Shown piece after piece: positions 27,020-35,977 of a stretch of DNA of 64,000 nucleotides. Source of the DNA: Pseudomonas sp. HOU2. GTDB taxonomy: Bacteria; Pseudomonadota; Gammaproteobacteria; Pseudomonadales; Pseudomonadaceae. The stretch spans positions 1,860,001-1,924,000 of the forward strand of contig NZ_CP160398.1 of assembly GCF_040729435.1 (NCBI RefSeq), in the 5' to 3' direction. How positions within the stretch are numbered: position 1 is the stretch's first letter; each line of letters opens with the position of its first letter. The notes beneath the pieces were generated by a model. The model was not told the origin of the DNA. It did not search any database and saw only the letters and a program-made list of their open reading frames with translations. Position numbers and translations under genes: made by a program.

Positions 27020-28543
27020 ATGACCGTGATCAAGCAAGACGACCTGATTCAGAGCGTTGCCGACGCCCTGCAGTTCATTTCCTATTACCACCCCGTGGAT
27101 TTCATCCAGGCGATGCACGAAGCCTACCTGCGCGAAGAATCGCCAGCGGCCCGTGATTCGATCGCGCAGATCCTGATCAACTCGCGCATGTGCGCCACCG
27201 GCCACCGGCCGATCTGCCAGGACACCGGCATCGTCACCGTGTTCGTGCGGGTGGGCATGGACGTACGTTGGGATGGCGCGACCATGAGCCTGGACGACAT
27301 GATCAACGAAGGCGTGCGCCGCGCCTACAACCTGCCGGAAAACGTCCTGCGTGCCTCGATCCTCGCCGACCCGGCGGGCGCTCGTAAAAACACCAAGGAC
27401 AACACCCCGGCGGTCATCCACTACTCCATCGTCCCGGGCAACACCGTGGAAGTGGACGTGGCGGCCAAGGGCGGCGGTTCCGAGAACAAGTCGAAAATGG
27501 CCATGCTCAACCCGTCCGACTCGATCGTTGACTGGGTGCTCAAGACCGTTCCGACCATGGGCGCCGGCTGGTGCCCACCGGGCATGCTCGGCATCGGCAT
27601 CGGCGGCACCGCCGAGAAAGCCGCGGTCATGGCTAAAGAAGTGTTGATGGAATCCATCGACATTCACGAACTGAAAGCCCGTGGCCCGCAGAACCGCATC
27701 GAAGAGATCCGCCTGGAGCTGTTCGAGAAGGTCAACCAGCTGGGCATCGGCGCCCAGGGCCTCGGTGGCCTGACCACCGTGCTCGACGTGAAGATCATGG
27801 ACTACCCGACCCACGCTGCCTCACTGCCGGTGTGCATGATCCCGAACTGCGCCGCCACCCGTCACGCGCACTTCGTGCTCGACGGTTCTGGCCCGGCATC
27901 GCTGGAAGCGCCATCGCTGGACGCCTACCCGGAAATCGTCTGGGAAGCCGGCCCGTCGGCCCGTCGCGTCAACCTCGACACCCTGACCCCGGAAGAAGTG
28001 CAGAGCTGGAAGCCGGGCGAAACCGTCCTGCTCAACGGCAAGATGCTTACCGGTCGCGACGCGGCGCACAAGCGCATGGTCGAGATGCTGAACAAGGGCG
28101 AAACCCTGCCGGTGGATCTCAAGGGTCGCTTCATCTACTACGTCGGCCCGGTTGATCCGGTCGGCGACGAAGTGGTGGGCCCGGCTGGCCCGACTACCGC
28201 GACGCGGATGGACAAGTTCACCCGTCAGATCCTTGAGCAGACCGGCCTGCTGGGCATGATCGGCAAGTCCGAACGCGGCCCGACCGCGATCGAAGCGATC
28301 AAGGACAACAAGGCCGTGTACCTGATGGCCGTCGGCGGCGCCGCTTACCTGGTGGCGCAGGCCATCAAGAAGTCCAAGGTGCTGGCGTTCGCCGAGCTGG
28401 GCATGGAAGCGATCTACGAGTTCGAGGTCAAGGACATGCCGGTCACCGTCGCGGTGGACAGCAACGGTGAGTCGGTGCACATCACCGGCCCGGCGATCTG
28501 GCAACAGAAGATCGCCGAAAGCCTGGCGGTAGAAGTGCAGTAA
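27020..28543 (+). CDS. fumA: Class I (iron-sulfur) fumarate hydratase
   Basis: ATG 27020 (MTVIKQDDLIQSV) has an AGAGGAG site and gives 507 residues; the upstream in-frame extension is unlikely. This is the oxygen-sensitive [4Fe-4S] class: cluster cysteines fit RMCATGHRPICQDTGI and MIPNCAATRHAHF, and the C-terminal beta domain holds GPAGPTTATRMDKFTRQIL. It interconverts fumarate and malate in the TCA cycle. The gene ends the conserved block, followed by a strong terminator that insulates it from the TcB gene 170 bases downstream. The symbol is given by class; pseudomonads also carry class II fumC elsewhere. Confidence 0.93.
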   Translation: MTVIKQDDLIQSVADALQFISYYHPVDFIQAMHEAYLREESPAARDSIAQILINSRMCATGHRPICQDTGIVTVFVRVGMDVRWDGATMSLDDMINEGVRRAYNLPENVLRASILADPAGARKNTKDNTPAVIHYSIVPGNTVEVDVAAKGGGSENKSKMAMLNPSDSIVDWVLKTVPTMGAGWCPPGMLGIGIGGTAEKAAVMAKEVLMESIDIHELKARGPQNRIEEIRLELFEKVNQLGIGAQGLGGLTTVLDVKIMDYPTHAASLPVCMIPNCAATRHAHFVLDGSGPASLEAPSLDAYPEIVWEAGPSARRVNLDTLTPEEVQSWKPGETVLLNGKMLTGRDAAHKRMVEMLNKGETLPVDLKGRFIYYVGPVDPVGDEVVGPAGPTTATRMDKFTRQILEQTGLLGMIGKSERGPTAIEAIKDNKAVYLMAVGGAAYLVAQAIKKSKVLAFAELGMEAIYEFEVKDMPVTVAVDSNGESVHITGPAIWQQKIAESLAVEVQ

Positions 28544-28558
28544 GCGTTTCGCAGCTGT

Positions 28559-28599
28559 AAAAAAGGCCGGCCCGTCGTATGACGGGCCGGCCTTTTTTT
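28559..28599 (+). terminator. Strong intrinsic terminator after fumarase
   Basis: A perfect 12-bp stem (GGCCGGCCCGTC / GACGGGCCGGCC) with loop GTAT, flanked by an A run on the left and seven Ts on the right. It should also act in the opposite direction. Confidence 0.95.
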
Positions 28600-28625
28600 G
28601 CCCTGCACATTGATAGCCATTTGGC

Positions 28626-28645
28626 ACCTGTCAGATCTGACAGGT
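28626..28645 (+). promoter_or_regulatory. Perfect palindrome, probable operator of the TcB-TcC operon
   Basis: ACCTGTCAGATCTGACAGGT is its own reverse complement over 20 bases. It lies 67 bases before the preferred TcB start (28713), directly after the fumarase terminator. A near copy stands at the same distance from the TcA operon. Such a site suits a dimeric regulator; which one is unknown. Confidence 0.65.
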
Positions 28646-28712
28646 TACGCATAGCCCACTTGTTGTTAGGGTCTGTCAACGCACGTACTTCGCGTACGCA
28701 ATGGATCCGACC

Positions 28713-31700
28713 ATGGCTGATCAAGAGCTGAGCATCATCACCCCCTCCATCGCCAGCAGCGCGTCGATCAGCACGATCGGCAAAAGCTGGGGGGCAGTTG
28801 GCGCCACTGGCGCGGCTTCCTTTGAACTGCCACTGCCCCTGTCCGCCGGACGTGGCTGGGATCCGCAACTGGCGCTGACTTACAGCAGTCATGCCGGCAA
28901 CGGGCCGTTCGGCATCGGCTGGAGCCTGGGTATTGGACAGATCAGCCGTCGTACGCAAAAAGGCGTGCCGCGGTATAGCGATCTCGATGAAATCATCGGT
29001 GATGACGGTGAAGTGTGGCAGCCCGAACTCGACGACGACGGCAAGCCGAAGTCGCGCCTTGAAAAAACCTTTAACGGAATCGACGTCGGCTATCACAACG
29101 TGGTGCGTTACTGGCCTCGGGTAGAAGGTGACTTTGCGCTCCGCGAGCGCTGGCAACGGGCAACCAAAACGGCAGCCGAGCCACCTTTCTGGCTGATCCA
29201 CGGCGCAGACGGCTCCTTGCAGGTGTACGGCAAGACCAGCGCGTCGCGTCGCGCCGATCCGGACAATCCACTGCGCGTCGGCAGCTGGCTGCTGTGCGAA
29301 AGCATGAACCCGCATGGCGAGCACATCTGCTTCGACTACCTGGCCGATGATCAGGACCCCGACCCTGTTCACGACTACCGCGCCCAGCGCTACGTGCGCG
29401 CGGTGTTCTATGGCAACGTCACAGCCAGCCAGCATTTGTATAGCTGGACCATCGACGATCCGGCCGAACTGGATTGGCATTTTCATTTGCTGTTCGACTA
29501 CGGCGAGCGCACCCGTTCACTGACAGAGGCCCCGGTGTACGGTGGCGACAGTCTGGCCGTCTGGGATAAACGCCGGGATCCGTTTTCCATCTTCGGTCAG
29601 GGTTTCGAGCTGGGCACGCGGCGGCTGTGCCGGCAGATCCTGATGTTCCATAAATTCTCCCGGCCTGTCGGTGAGGATCCGCTGCTGGTGCGGCGGTTGC
29701 TGCTGGAATACCCGTCGCCCTCTGACCCGTGGACTTACAACCGGATCACCGCCGCTCACTATCAAGCCTTCGATGCCAGCGGCGCACTGGAGACGACACC
29801 GCCGGTGGAGTTTGATTACTCACCCTTCGAGATCAATCAAACCCCGACCCGGATGTTCGCCGAAGACACCATGCCGGGTATTGAGGATGGGCAGTTTTAT
29901 CAGTGCGTGGATCTGTACGGCGAAGGTGTACCGGGATTTCTCTGCCGCTACGATCAGTGCTGGTACTACCGCGAACCGCTGCGAGCAACGTCGGGGTCAG
30001 ACGCCATCACCTACGCGTCCTGGACCGAGCTTGAGCAGATCCCGGTGGCCAGGCACGACGCCGCCCAGCAGTTCTTGCTCGACCTGACCGGCAACGGGCG
30101 GCTGGACTGGATCGCTGCCCTGCCGGGCAGCAGCGGGTATCGCACGTTGAATGCTGACCGCTGCTGGGCGCCGTTCATCGCGTTTACCGGCTTGCCGCTG
30201 GAGTTTTTCAACACGCTTTCGCAGCTCGGCGACCTGGTCGGTGATGGCCTCAACTCGCTGGCACTGATCGGCCCGCGCGCGGTGCGCTTGTATGCCAACC
30301 AACGGGAACAGGGTTTTTCCAGCGCCGAAGACGTGCTTCGCGAAAACGATGAGGACAGTTTGCCGCTGTTCGGCAACGCCCCCACAGAACTGGTGCTTCT
30401 GGGCAATATGCTAGGCAGTGACATGAGCGAGCTGTGCCGGATCCGGCACGACGAAATCAAATGCTGGCCCAATCTGGGGCATGGCAAATTCGGCGAAGGC
30501 CGGGTGATCAGTGCCCTGCCCTTCCGGTATGACGAATTCAACGTCGAGCAAGTGCGGATCGCCGATATCGACGGCTCTGGTGCGCCGGCCTTGTTTTATC
30601 TGAAAACTGCCGGGTTCGAGATCTATCTCAATCGCGGCGGCAATGGGCTGGAACAAACGCCTGTCTTCGTACCGTGGCCGGAAGGTGTGAGCTACGACCG
30701 TCTGTGTCAGGTCACTTTCGCCGACCTGCAAGGCCTGGGTTGTGCCAGCCTGATCCTGACGGTGCCGCACTTGACTGCGCAGCACTGGCGTTACGACTTT
30801 GTCGCGGCCAAGCCTTACTTGCTGACCGCTAGCAATAACAACATGGGTTGCGCCACGCAGGTGGTCTATCGCAGCTCTGCCCAGGAATGGCTGGACGAAA
30901 AGCAGCAATTGCTTACCGATCATCCCGACGAAATACCGGTGTGCCATTTACCGTTCGCGATTCAAGTGGTCAGCCGGCAACGCCAGCTGGATGAAATCAC
31001 CGGTAACTGCCTGACGCAATCGTGCATCTTTCGCGAAGGTGTCTACGACAGCGTCGAGCGTGAATTCCGCGGTTTCGGTCACCTGCAGCAGACCGACAGT
31101 GAAAGTGCCACGGGCGATGACGAGGTCGGTTTCACGGCCCCGGTGCGCGTCTGTACCTGGTACCTGACCGGGCAGGCGATGGATCGGCCAAGACACGGCT
31201 ACTACGACGGTGACAGTGATACCGTTGACTTGCGACCAACAGTCTTCAGCCGCTATCACCCCGGTGACGAATGCGATGAACCGGTAACGCCAGACGGCGA
31301 GGAGGTACGCTATAAAATCGCTCGCGCACTGGTTGGCGCCGTCGCCCGCATCGAAACCTGGACCGGCACTGACGAGCCAGCCACTGCACGGCTTTACGCG
31401 GCAGAGGAGTTTCGCTATCTGGTGCGAGATGTCCGGCCCGCCGATCTGCCTGCGTCGGCAGGCGTGCTGCTGGTACAGACCCTGGAAAAGCTCAGCTATC
31501 AATACGATGGTTTCATTGACGATCCGCTGTGCCGTCATGAAGTTTTGCTCAACAGCAGCCAGTACGGCCACGCCATTCACAGCCTGACCATCAGTTACGC
31601 GCGACGGCGCCTGCCCGGCGATCCGCCGCCGTTCAGCGACCCCGACGAACAACAGTGGTGGCGGGACGCACATGACCCGGCACAGCAATTTTTTTATCTC

Positions 31701-33236
31701 AACGAAACGCGCGCGCGTGCGATTGATCTGGACGAGAAGCTCTATGAATGGCGACTGGGCCTGCCTTGGCAGCAGCGCAGCAATGCGCTGGTAATGCCCA
31801 AAGGTGATCTGCCATCGGGCCTCAGTCCGCAACAAGTGACATGGGATTTACTCAAGGAGCATGTTCACTCGCCCGAGTGGAACGCTCTCCGGGTGCTGAC
31901 CGGGCAAACCGTACAGCGCTATTACAAAACGATAGATGGCAGCTTGTTGCCCGACGGCTCAGCCGACTTCGAAGCGCTGACCGCGCCGATGGAACTGGCG
32001 CAGTTTGACCAGACGGCCCTTGCCGCCTACGACGTTTTACCGCCCCCGTTCGATATCCTGCAGGAGCTGGCGCAAATCGGTTACACACCGATGCCGCTGC
32101 TGTTCGAAGACACCGCGGTAAACGCGGACGCAGAAAGCCTCTGGTCTGCGCACTACAACTACGCGAAGTACGCCGCTGCCAAGGATTTCTTCCAGGTACT
32201 TGAATACCGCGAAACCTTGAGCCACGGCTGGACCAAGGCGCAGTACGACGAGTATCGCCTGCTGGTCATCAGCGTCGAGCTGCCGGATGGCTGCATCACC
32301 CGCTGCGAATACGATTACCACGCCCTGCAGCCGGTGCGCATCATCGATGCCAACGAGAACATTCAGGAAGCGCTTTACGAACCCTCGGGCCAACCGTTGG
32401 CGACCAGTTTCCATGGCACCGAAAATGGTATTGCCGCCGGTTTCCGCCCGCTCAGCGAATACCTTCGCCCTGAGAATCCACACCCGGATCAGGCCATTGC
32501 CGACCCACAAGCGGCCGTGCAAAAAGCGGCCAGCACCTTGCGCAAGGATTTGTTCAGCTGGATGGGACAACTACCGCCGCAGGTCCACACCACACTGCTT
32601 GAGCAATGGCTGGCCAGCGGCTACATGTTGCCGAGCCTGCACACTCGCGCCAGCGCGCGACGGCGGCTGGCGCAATTGACGTCGCCGACACCCGCCGAAC
32701 AGGCCCTGCGCGAACTCATCAGCACAATTGCACGCACACCGGTGCACAGTGTGACGCTTAGCGCCGACCGCTACCCCGACGACTCCGTGGCGGCCCAAGT
32801 GCAGATCATCATCAGCTACGTGGATGGTTTTGGCCGCGCGTTGCAAACCCTGCAACGGGTCGAGCCCGGAAACGCCTATGCGGTGGCCGCCGATGGCGCG
32901 CTGATCGTCGATCGCGGGCAGTTGCGCGAGGCGCACGCCGAGTCGCGCTGGCGGGTCAGTGCCCGGGTCGAATACAACAACAAGGGGCTGGCGATTCGGC
33001 AGTTCCGGCCGTTTTTTGCCGACACCCATGGCTACGTCAATGATCAATCCCTGCGACGCTACGGCTATTTCGATCAACTGTTCCATGACCCGCTCGGGCG
33101 TCCGGTCAAGCTGATCAACGCCAAGGGCTATTTTTCTCTCGAGGGCTACCATCCGTGGTATCAGACCAAACATGATTTCAACGACACCGACGACTCCGCT
33201 GAGCCGGAATCGGCGTTGCCGCGGACATTGCACTGA
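28713..33236 (+). CDS. Tc toxin B subunit (TcB; SpvB/TcaC/TcdB-like)
   Basis: Start preferred at ATG 28713 (MADQELSI), since GGATCC lies at a suitable distance; ATG 28701 is the alternative. About 1507 residues, no signal peptide. The N-terminus is an SpvB domain (ASFELPLPLSAGRGWDPQLA; GPFGIGWSLGIGQISRRTQ). FG-GAP/integrin-like calcium-site motifs follow (DLTGNGRLDWIAALPG; DIDGSGAPALFYLKT), then the TcdB middle domains. TcB provides the beta-propeller gate that docks on TcA and about half of the Rhs cocoon that TcC closes. TGATG overlap with the first TcC gene indicates translational coupling. There is one TcB for three TcC proteins. Confidence 0.93.
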   Translation: MADQELSIITPSIASSASISTIGKSWGAVGATGAASFELPLPLSAGRGWDPQLALTYSSHAGNGPFGIGWSLGIGQISRRTQKGVPRYSDLDEIIGDDGEVWQPELDDDGKPKSRLEKTFNGIDVGYHNVVRYWPRVEGDFALRERWQRATKTAAEPPFWLIHGADGSLQVYGKTSASRRADPDNPLRVGSWLLCESMNPHGEHICFDYLADDQDPDPVHDYRAQRYVRAVFYGNVTASQHLYSWTIDDPAELDWHFHLLFDYGERTRSLTEAPVYGGDSLAVWDKRRDPFSIFGQGFELGTRRLCRQILMFHKFSRPVGEDPLLVRRLLLEYPSPSDPWTYNRITAAHYQAFDASGALETTPPVEFDYSPFEINQTPTRMFAEDTMPGIEDGQFYQCVDLYGEGVPGFLCRYDQCWYYREPLRATSGSDAITYASWTELEQIPVARHDAAQQFLLDLTGNGRLDWIAALPGSSGYRTLNADRCWAPFIAFTGLPLEFFNTLSQLGDLVGDGLNSLALIGPRAVRLYANQREQGFSSAEDVLRENDEDSLPLFGNAPTELVLLGNMLGSDMSELCRIRHDEIKCWPNLGHGKFGEGRVISALPFRYDEFNVEQVRIADIDGSGAPALFYLKTAGFEIYLNRGGNGLEQTPVFVPWPEGVSYDRLCQVTFADLQGLGCASLILTVPHLTAQHWRYDFVAAKPYLLTASNNNMGCATQVVYRSSAQEWLDEKQQLLTDHPDEIPVCHLPFAIQVVSRQRQLDEITGNCLTQSCIFREGVYDSVEREFRGFGHLQQTDSESATGDDEVGFTAPVRVCTWYLTGQAMDRPRHGYYDGDSDTVDLRPTVFSRYHPGDECDEPVTPDGEEVRYKIARALVGAVARIETWTGTDEPATARLYAAEEFRYLVRDVRPADLPASAGVLLVQTLEKLSYQYDGFIDDPLCRHEVLLNSSQYGHAIHSLTISYARRRLPGDPPPFSDPDEQQWWRDAHDPAQQFFYLNETRARAIDLDEKLYEWRLGLPWQQRSNALVMPKGDLPSGLSPQQVTWDLLKEHVHSPEWNALRVLTGQTVQRYYKTIDGSLLPDGSADFEALTAPMELAQFDQTALAAYDVLPPPFDILQELAQIGYTPMPLLFEDTAVNADAESLWSAHYNYAKYAAAKDFFQVLEYRETLSHGWTKAQYDEYRLLVISVELPDGCITRCEYDYHALQPVRIIDANENIQEALYEPSGQPLATSFHGTENGIAAGFRPLSEYLRPENPHPDQAIADPQAAVQKAASTLRKDLFSWMGQLPPQVHTTLLEQWLASGYMLPSLHTRASARRRLAQLTSPTPAEQALRELISTIARTPVHSVTLSADRYPDDSVAAQVQIIISYVDGFGRALQTLQRVEPGNAYAVAADGALIVDRGQLREAHAESRWRVSARVEYNNKGLAIRQFRPFFADTHGYVNDQSLRRYGYFDQLFHDPLGRPVKLINAKGYFSLEGYHPWYQTKHDFNDTDDSAEPESALPRTLH

Positions 33237-35950
33237 TGAGCGCCAACCCCCATCGGCGCACGCCGTCGCTCGTCGTGATCGACGGTCGCGGCTTGCCGTT
33301 GCGTCAGGTTGCCTATCTGCGCGCACTGGCCGATGCGACTGCCGAGGCTTTGGTAACGCGCCAACAGCACGACAGTGCCGGGCGTCTGGTGGCACAGTTC
33401 GATCCGCGCCTGAGCGCTCCCAGCGTTATCAGCATTCATGACCTCAACGGCCAGCCACTCAAGGTCAGCAGCGTGGATGCCGGCTGGCGCCTGAGCCTGC
33501 CCGGGCTGGCCGGACAAGCCTTGCAGCGCTGGGACGCGCGCGGTGTGCACTGGAGCAGCCGCTACGATGAGTTGCTGCGCGTGGTGGCGATCAGCAACAG
33601 TGCCGACCCGCTCAGCGACACCTTCACCTATGCCGATGCCAGTGCCGCGGCCGATCACAACCAGCGCGGCCGATTACTGGAACAGTTCGATCCGTCCGGC
33701 AGCCTGCACCTGGACAGCTACAGCCTGGCCGGACAGCCACTGCGCGAAAGCCGCACCTTTGCCGACGCCCGGGTGTTTGTCAGCCAGCGCCATTTCAGCC
33801 CGCTGGGCGCGATGCTGGAGCAGACCGACGCCGGCGGCCACCGCCAGCAATCGCGCTATGACGTCGCCGGCCAGCTCAAGCAGTTGCAACTGCTGCTGGC
33901 CGGCGACCACGACTGGCAGGACGTGTTGCTCGACGCGCACTTCAACGCCGTTGGACAAATCATCGAAAAACAGACCGGCAATGGCATTGCCAGCTACTGG
34001 GACTACGAGCCAGCCACTGGGCGTCTGCAGCGGCACTGGGCGCAAATAGGTGCGCAGCCGCCCCTGCAGGACATCAGCTATGAATACGATCCGGTCGGCA
34101 ACCCGACACGCATCCTCGACAACGCGTTCACGCCCAGCCATTTCGCCAACCAGCGGGTCGACGGCGAACGAGCGTTCCATTACGACTCGCTGTATCGCCT
34201 GATCAGCGCCAGCGGTTACGACGATGCGGCCCCCGGCGATCTCCCCGGCCGGCCGCAGCCGAGCGCCCCCAACGACCGGCGCAATTACCTGCAGACCTAC
34301 CGCTACGATCACGGCGGCAACCTGACACAACTGTGCCATGTGCGCGACGGCGCCTGTCAGACCCGTCAGATGTGTATCGACCCTGCAAGCAATCGCGGTG
34401 TGCGCTGGAAAGAAGGTGATCCGGCACCGGATTTCGATCAACTATTCGACCGCCACGGCAACCTGATGGCCCTGCAACCGGGACAGGCGCTGCGCTGGGA
34501 CGCCCGCGATCAACTGGCCTCGGTGACCCTGGTCCAACGCGAAAACGGCCTGGATGACGCCGAGTTCTATCACTACAGCCAGGGCGCGCGCGTCTACAAA
34601 CGCCATGACACCTACAGCGGTTCCAACCGGCATTTCCACGAGGTGCGCTACCTGCCCGGACTGGAGATCCGCAGCAAGGACAACGGTGAGGAGCTGCACG
34701 TCATCAGCCTCGCCGCCGGCGCAGGCCATGTCAGTTGCCTGCATTGGCTCAGCGGCAAACCGCCGGGCATTGCCGACAACCAGTTGCGCTACACCCTCAA
34801 TGATCACCTGGGTTCATGCGTGATGGAACTGGATCAGCAGGCACGCCTGATCAGTCACGAAGGCTATTACCCGTTCGGCGCGACCGCGTGGCTGAGCGCC
34901 GACTCGGCTGTCGAGGTTGACTACAAGACACTGCGTTATTCAGGCAAGGAAATGGATGTCAGCGGTTTGTATTACTACGGTGCGCGGTATTACGCGACGT
35001 GGTTGCAACGCTGGGTCAGTGCGGATCCGGCATGGGATGTGGACGGGCTGAATCTGTTTGAATTCGTTGGCAATAATCCGCTGCGCTATTTCGATGCGCA
35101 GGGGCACCAGCGAACCTCATCCGAGCTATTAACAGTCGTGGCGGACTATGAAAATTTGCTCGCCACCGTCACAACCAAACTGGATAAATCGATCTATCAA
35201 TTCAACCACTTGAACTCCGTCAAGGATATCTACCTCTCCAGTGGCAAGAAGGCTGCCCTGACCCTGCTCAACGTTCTGGCCTCCTCCATCACCGCCGCTA
35301 CAGCGTTTACCGCCGGTACGGCCGCCGGAACATTTCTGACGTTAAACCCGGTCACAGGCATCGCCATTGGTATAGGCACCGCAGCACTGGCCGCTGACAT
35401 TACAGGCGCACAGATCGACAAACTCGGCGAGGATAACGCCTTCGGCTATGCGCTTTTGCCCGATAGTGCAGATTACGAAGTGGGTCGTCTGAACGAGGAA
35501 GCCAAACCCAAAAGCTGGATGTCGAGAATCAAATCCGTGTTCTCAAAATATGCCCCGGACAGCATCGACGGAAACAAGGAAATATTGATTGCAGGCGGCA
35601 TCGGAGCCGCTGATGTGTTAACGGGCGGCACTCATCTGGAAAAACTCCTGGCCTTTTTCCGTCTCAGTGTCGAAGTGACCGAAGCACTCAATGACTCGCT
35701 GGGGCAACGCGACCTGGATCTGGTTGAACAAGGTATCGAACTGGTCGCCGACTACCTCAATTCCCGCAAGGAACTGTCGGACCAGGCACTGGAAGACCTG
35801 GAAGGTCTCGGTCGAGAAAACATAGCCACGGCACAGGGCACCCGCCACCGTCTCGCGCAGAGTGAAACCGCCGTGCTGGGCAAGATGAATCGTGTCCTTG
35901 AGTTACTGCCTAGAGTGTCTTCCCACATGCAACAGAAAAGAGCGGCCTGA
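33236..35950 (+). CDS. Tc toxin C subunit 1 (TcC/Rhs protein with hydrophobic effector region)
   Basis: A 904-residue protein. Residues ~1-615 are the Rhs/YD-repeat cocoon (YDPVGNPTRILDNAF; RYTLNDHLGSC). They end in the TcC core motif SGLYYYGARYYATWLQRW and SADPAWDVDGLNLFEFVGNN. The two aspartates of the D-P-x-x-x-x-D-G segment (near 596 and 601) fit the aspartyl autoprotease that frees the C-terminal peptide; the usual glycine between them is Trp here. Residues ~620-904 differ from known TcC toxins. They contain an amphipathic helix, two hydrophobic Ala/Gly/Thr-rich stretches (~668-730) and a long helical tail. There is no ADP-ribosyltransferase motif. The region is related to that of TcC2 and is encoded by less GC-rich DNA. 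Confidence 0.9.
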   Translation: MSANPHRRTPSLVVIDGRGLPLRQVAYLRALADATAEALVTRQQHDSAGRLVAQFDPRLSAPSVISIHDLNGQPLKVSSVDAGWRLSLPGLAGQALQRWDARGVHWSSRYDELLRVVAISNSADPLSDTFTYADASAAADHNQRGRLLEQFDPSGSLHLDSYSLAGQPLRESRTFADARVFVSQRHFSPLGAMLEQTDAGGHRQQSRYDVAGQLKQLQLLLAGDHDWQDVLLDAHFNAVGQIIEKQTGNGIASYWDYEPATGRLQRHWAQIGAQPPLQDISYEYDPVGNPTRILDNAFTPSHFANQRVDGERAFHYDSLYRLISASGYDDAAPGDLPGRPQPSAPNDRRNYLQTYRYDHGGNLTQLCHVRDGACQTRQMCIDPASNRGVRWKEGDPAPDFDQLFDRHGNLMALQPGQALRWDARDQLASVTLVQRENGLDDAEFYHYSQGARVYKRHDTYSGSNRHFHEVRYLPGLEIRSKDNGEELHVISLAAGAGHVSCLHWLSGKPPGIADNQLRYTLNDHLGSCVMELDQQARLISHEGYYPFGATAWLSADSAVEVDYKTLRYSGKEMDVSGLYYYGARYYATWLQRWVSADPAWDVDGLNLFEFVGNNPLRYFDAQGHQRTSSELLTVVADYENLLATVTTKLDKSIYQFNHLNSVKDIYLSSGKKAALTLLNVLASSITAATAFTAGTAAGTFLTLNPVTGIAIGIGTAALAADITGAQIDKLGEDNAFGYALLPDSADYEVGRLNEEAKPKSWMSRIKSVFSKYAPDSIDGNKEILIAGGIGAADVLTGGTHLEKLLAFFRLSVEVTEALNDSLGQRDLDLVEQGIELVADYLNSRKELSDQALEDLEGLGRENIATAQGTRHRLAQSETAVLGKMNRVLELLPRVSSHMQQKRAA

Positions 35951-35977
35951 AATGAATCACTGCACGCAGGTTCAGGC

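Noticed and set aside
28681..28700. CGTAC-TTCGC-GTACG hairpin near the TcB start as a riboswitch
   Set aside because: It is only a 5-bp stem; it may affect initiation but is too small to claim as a riboswitch.
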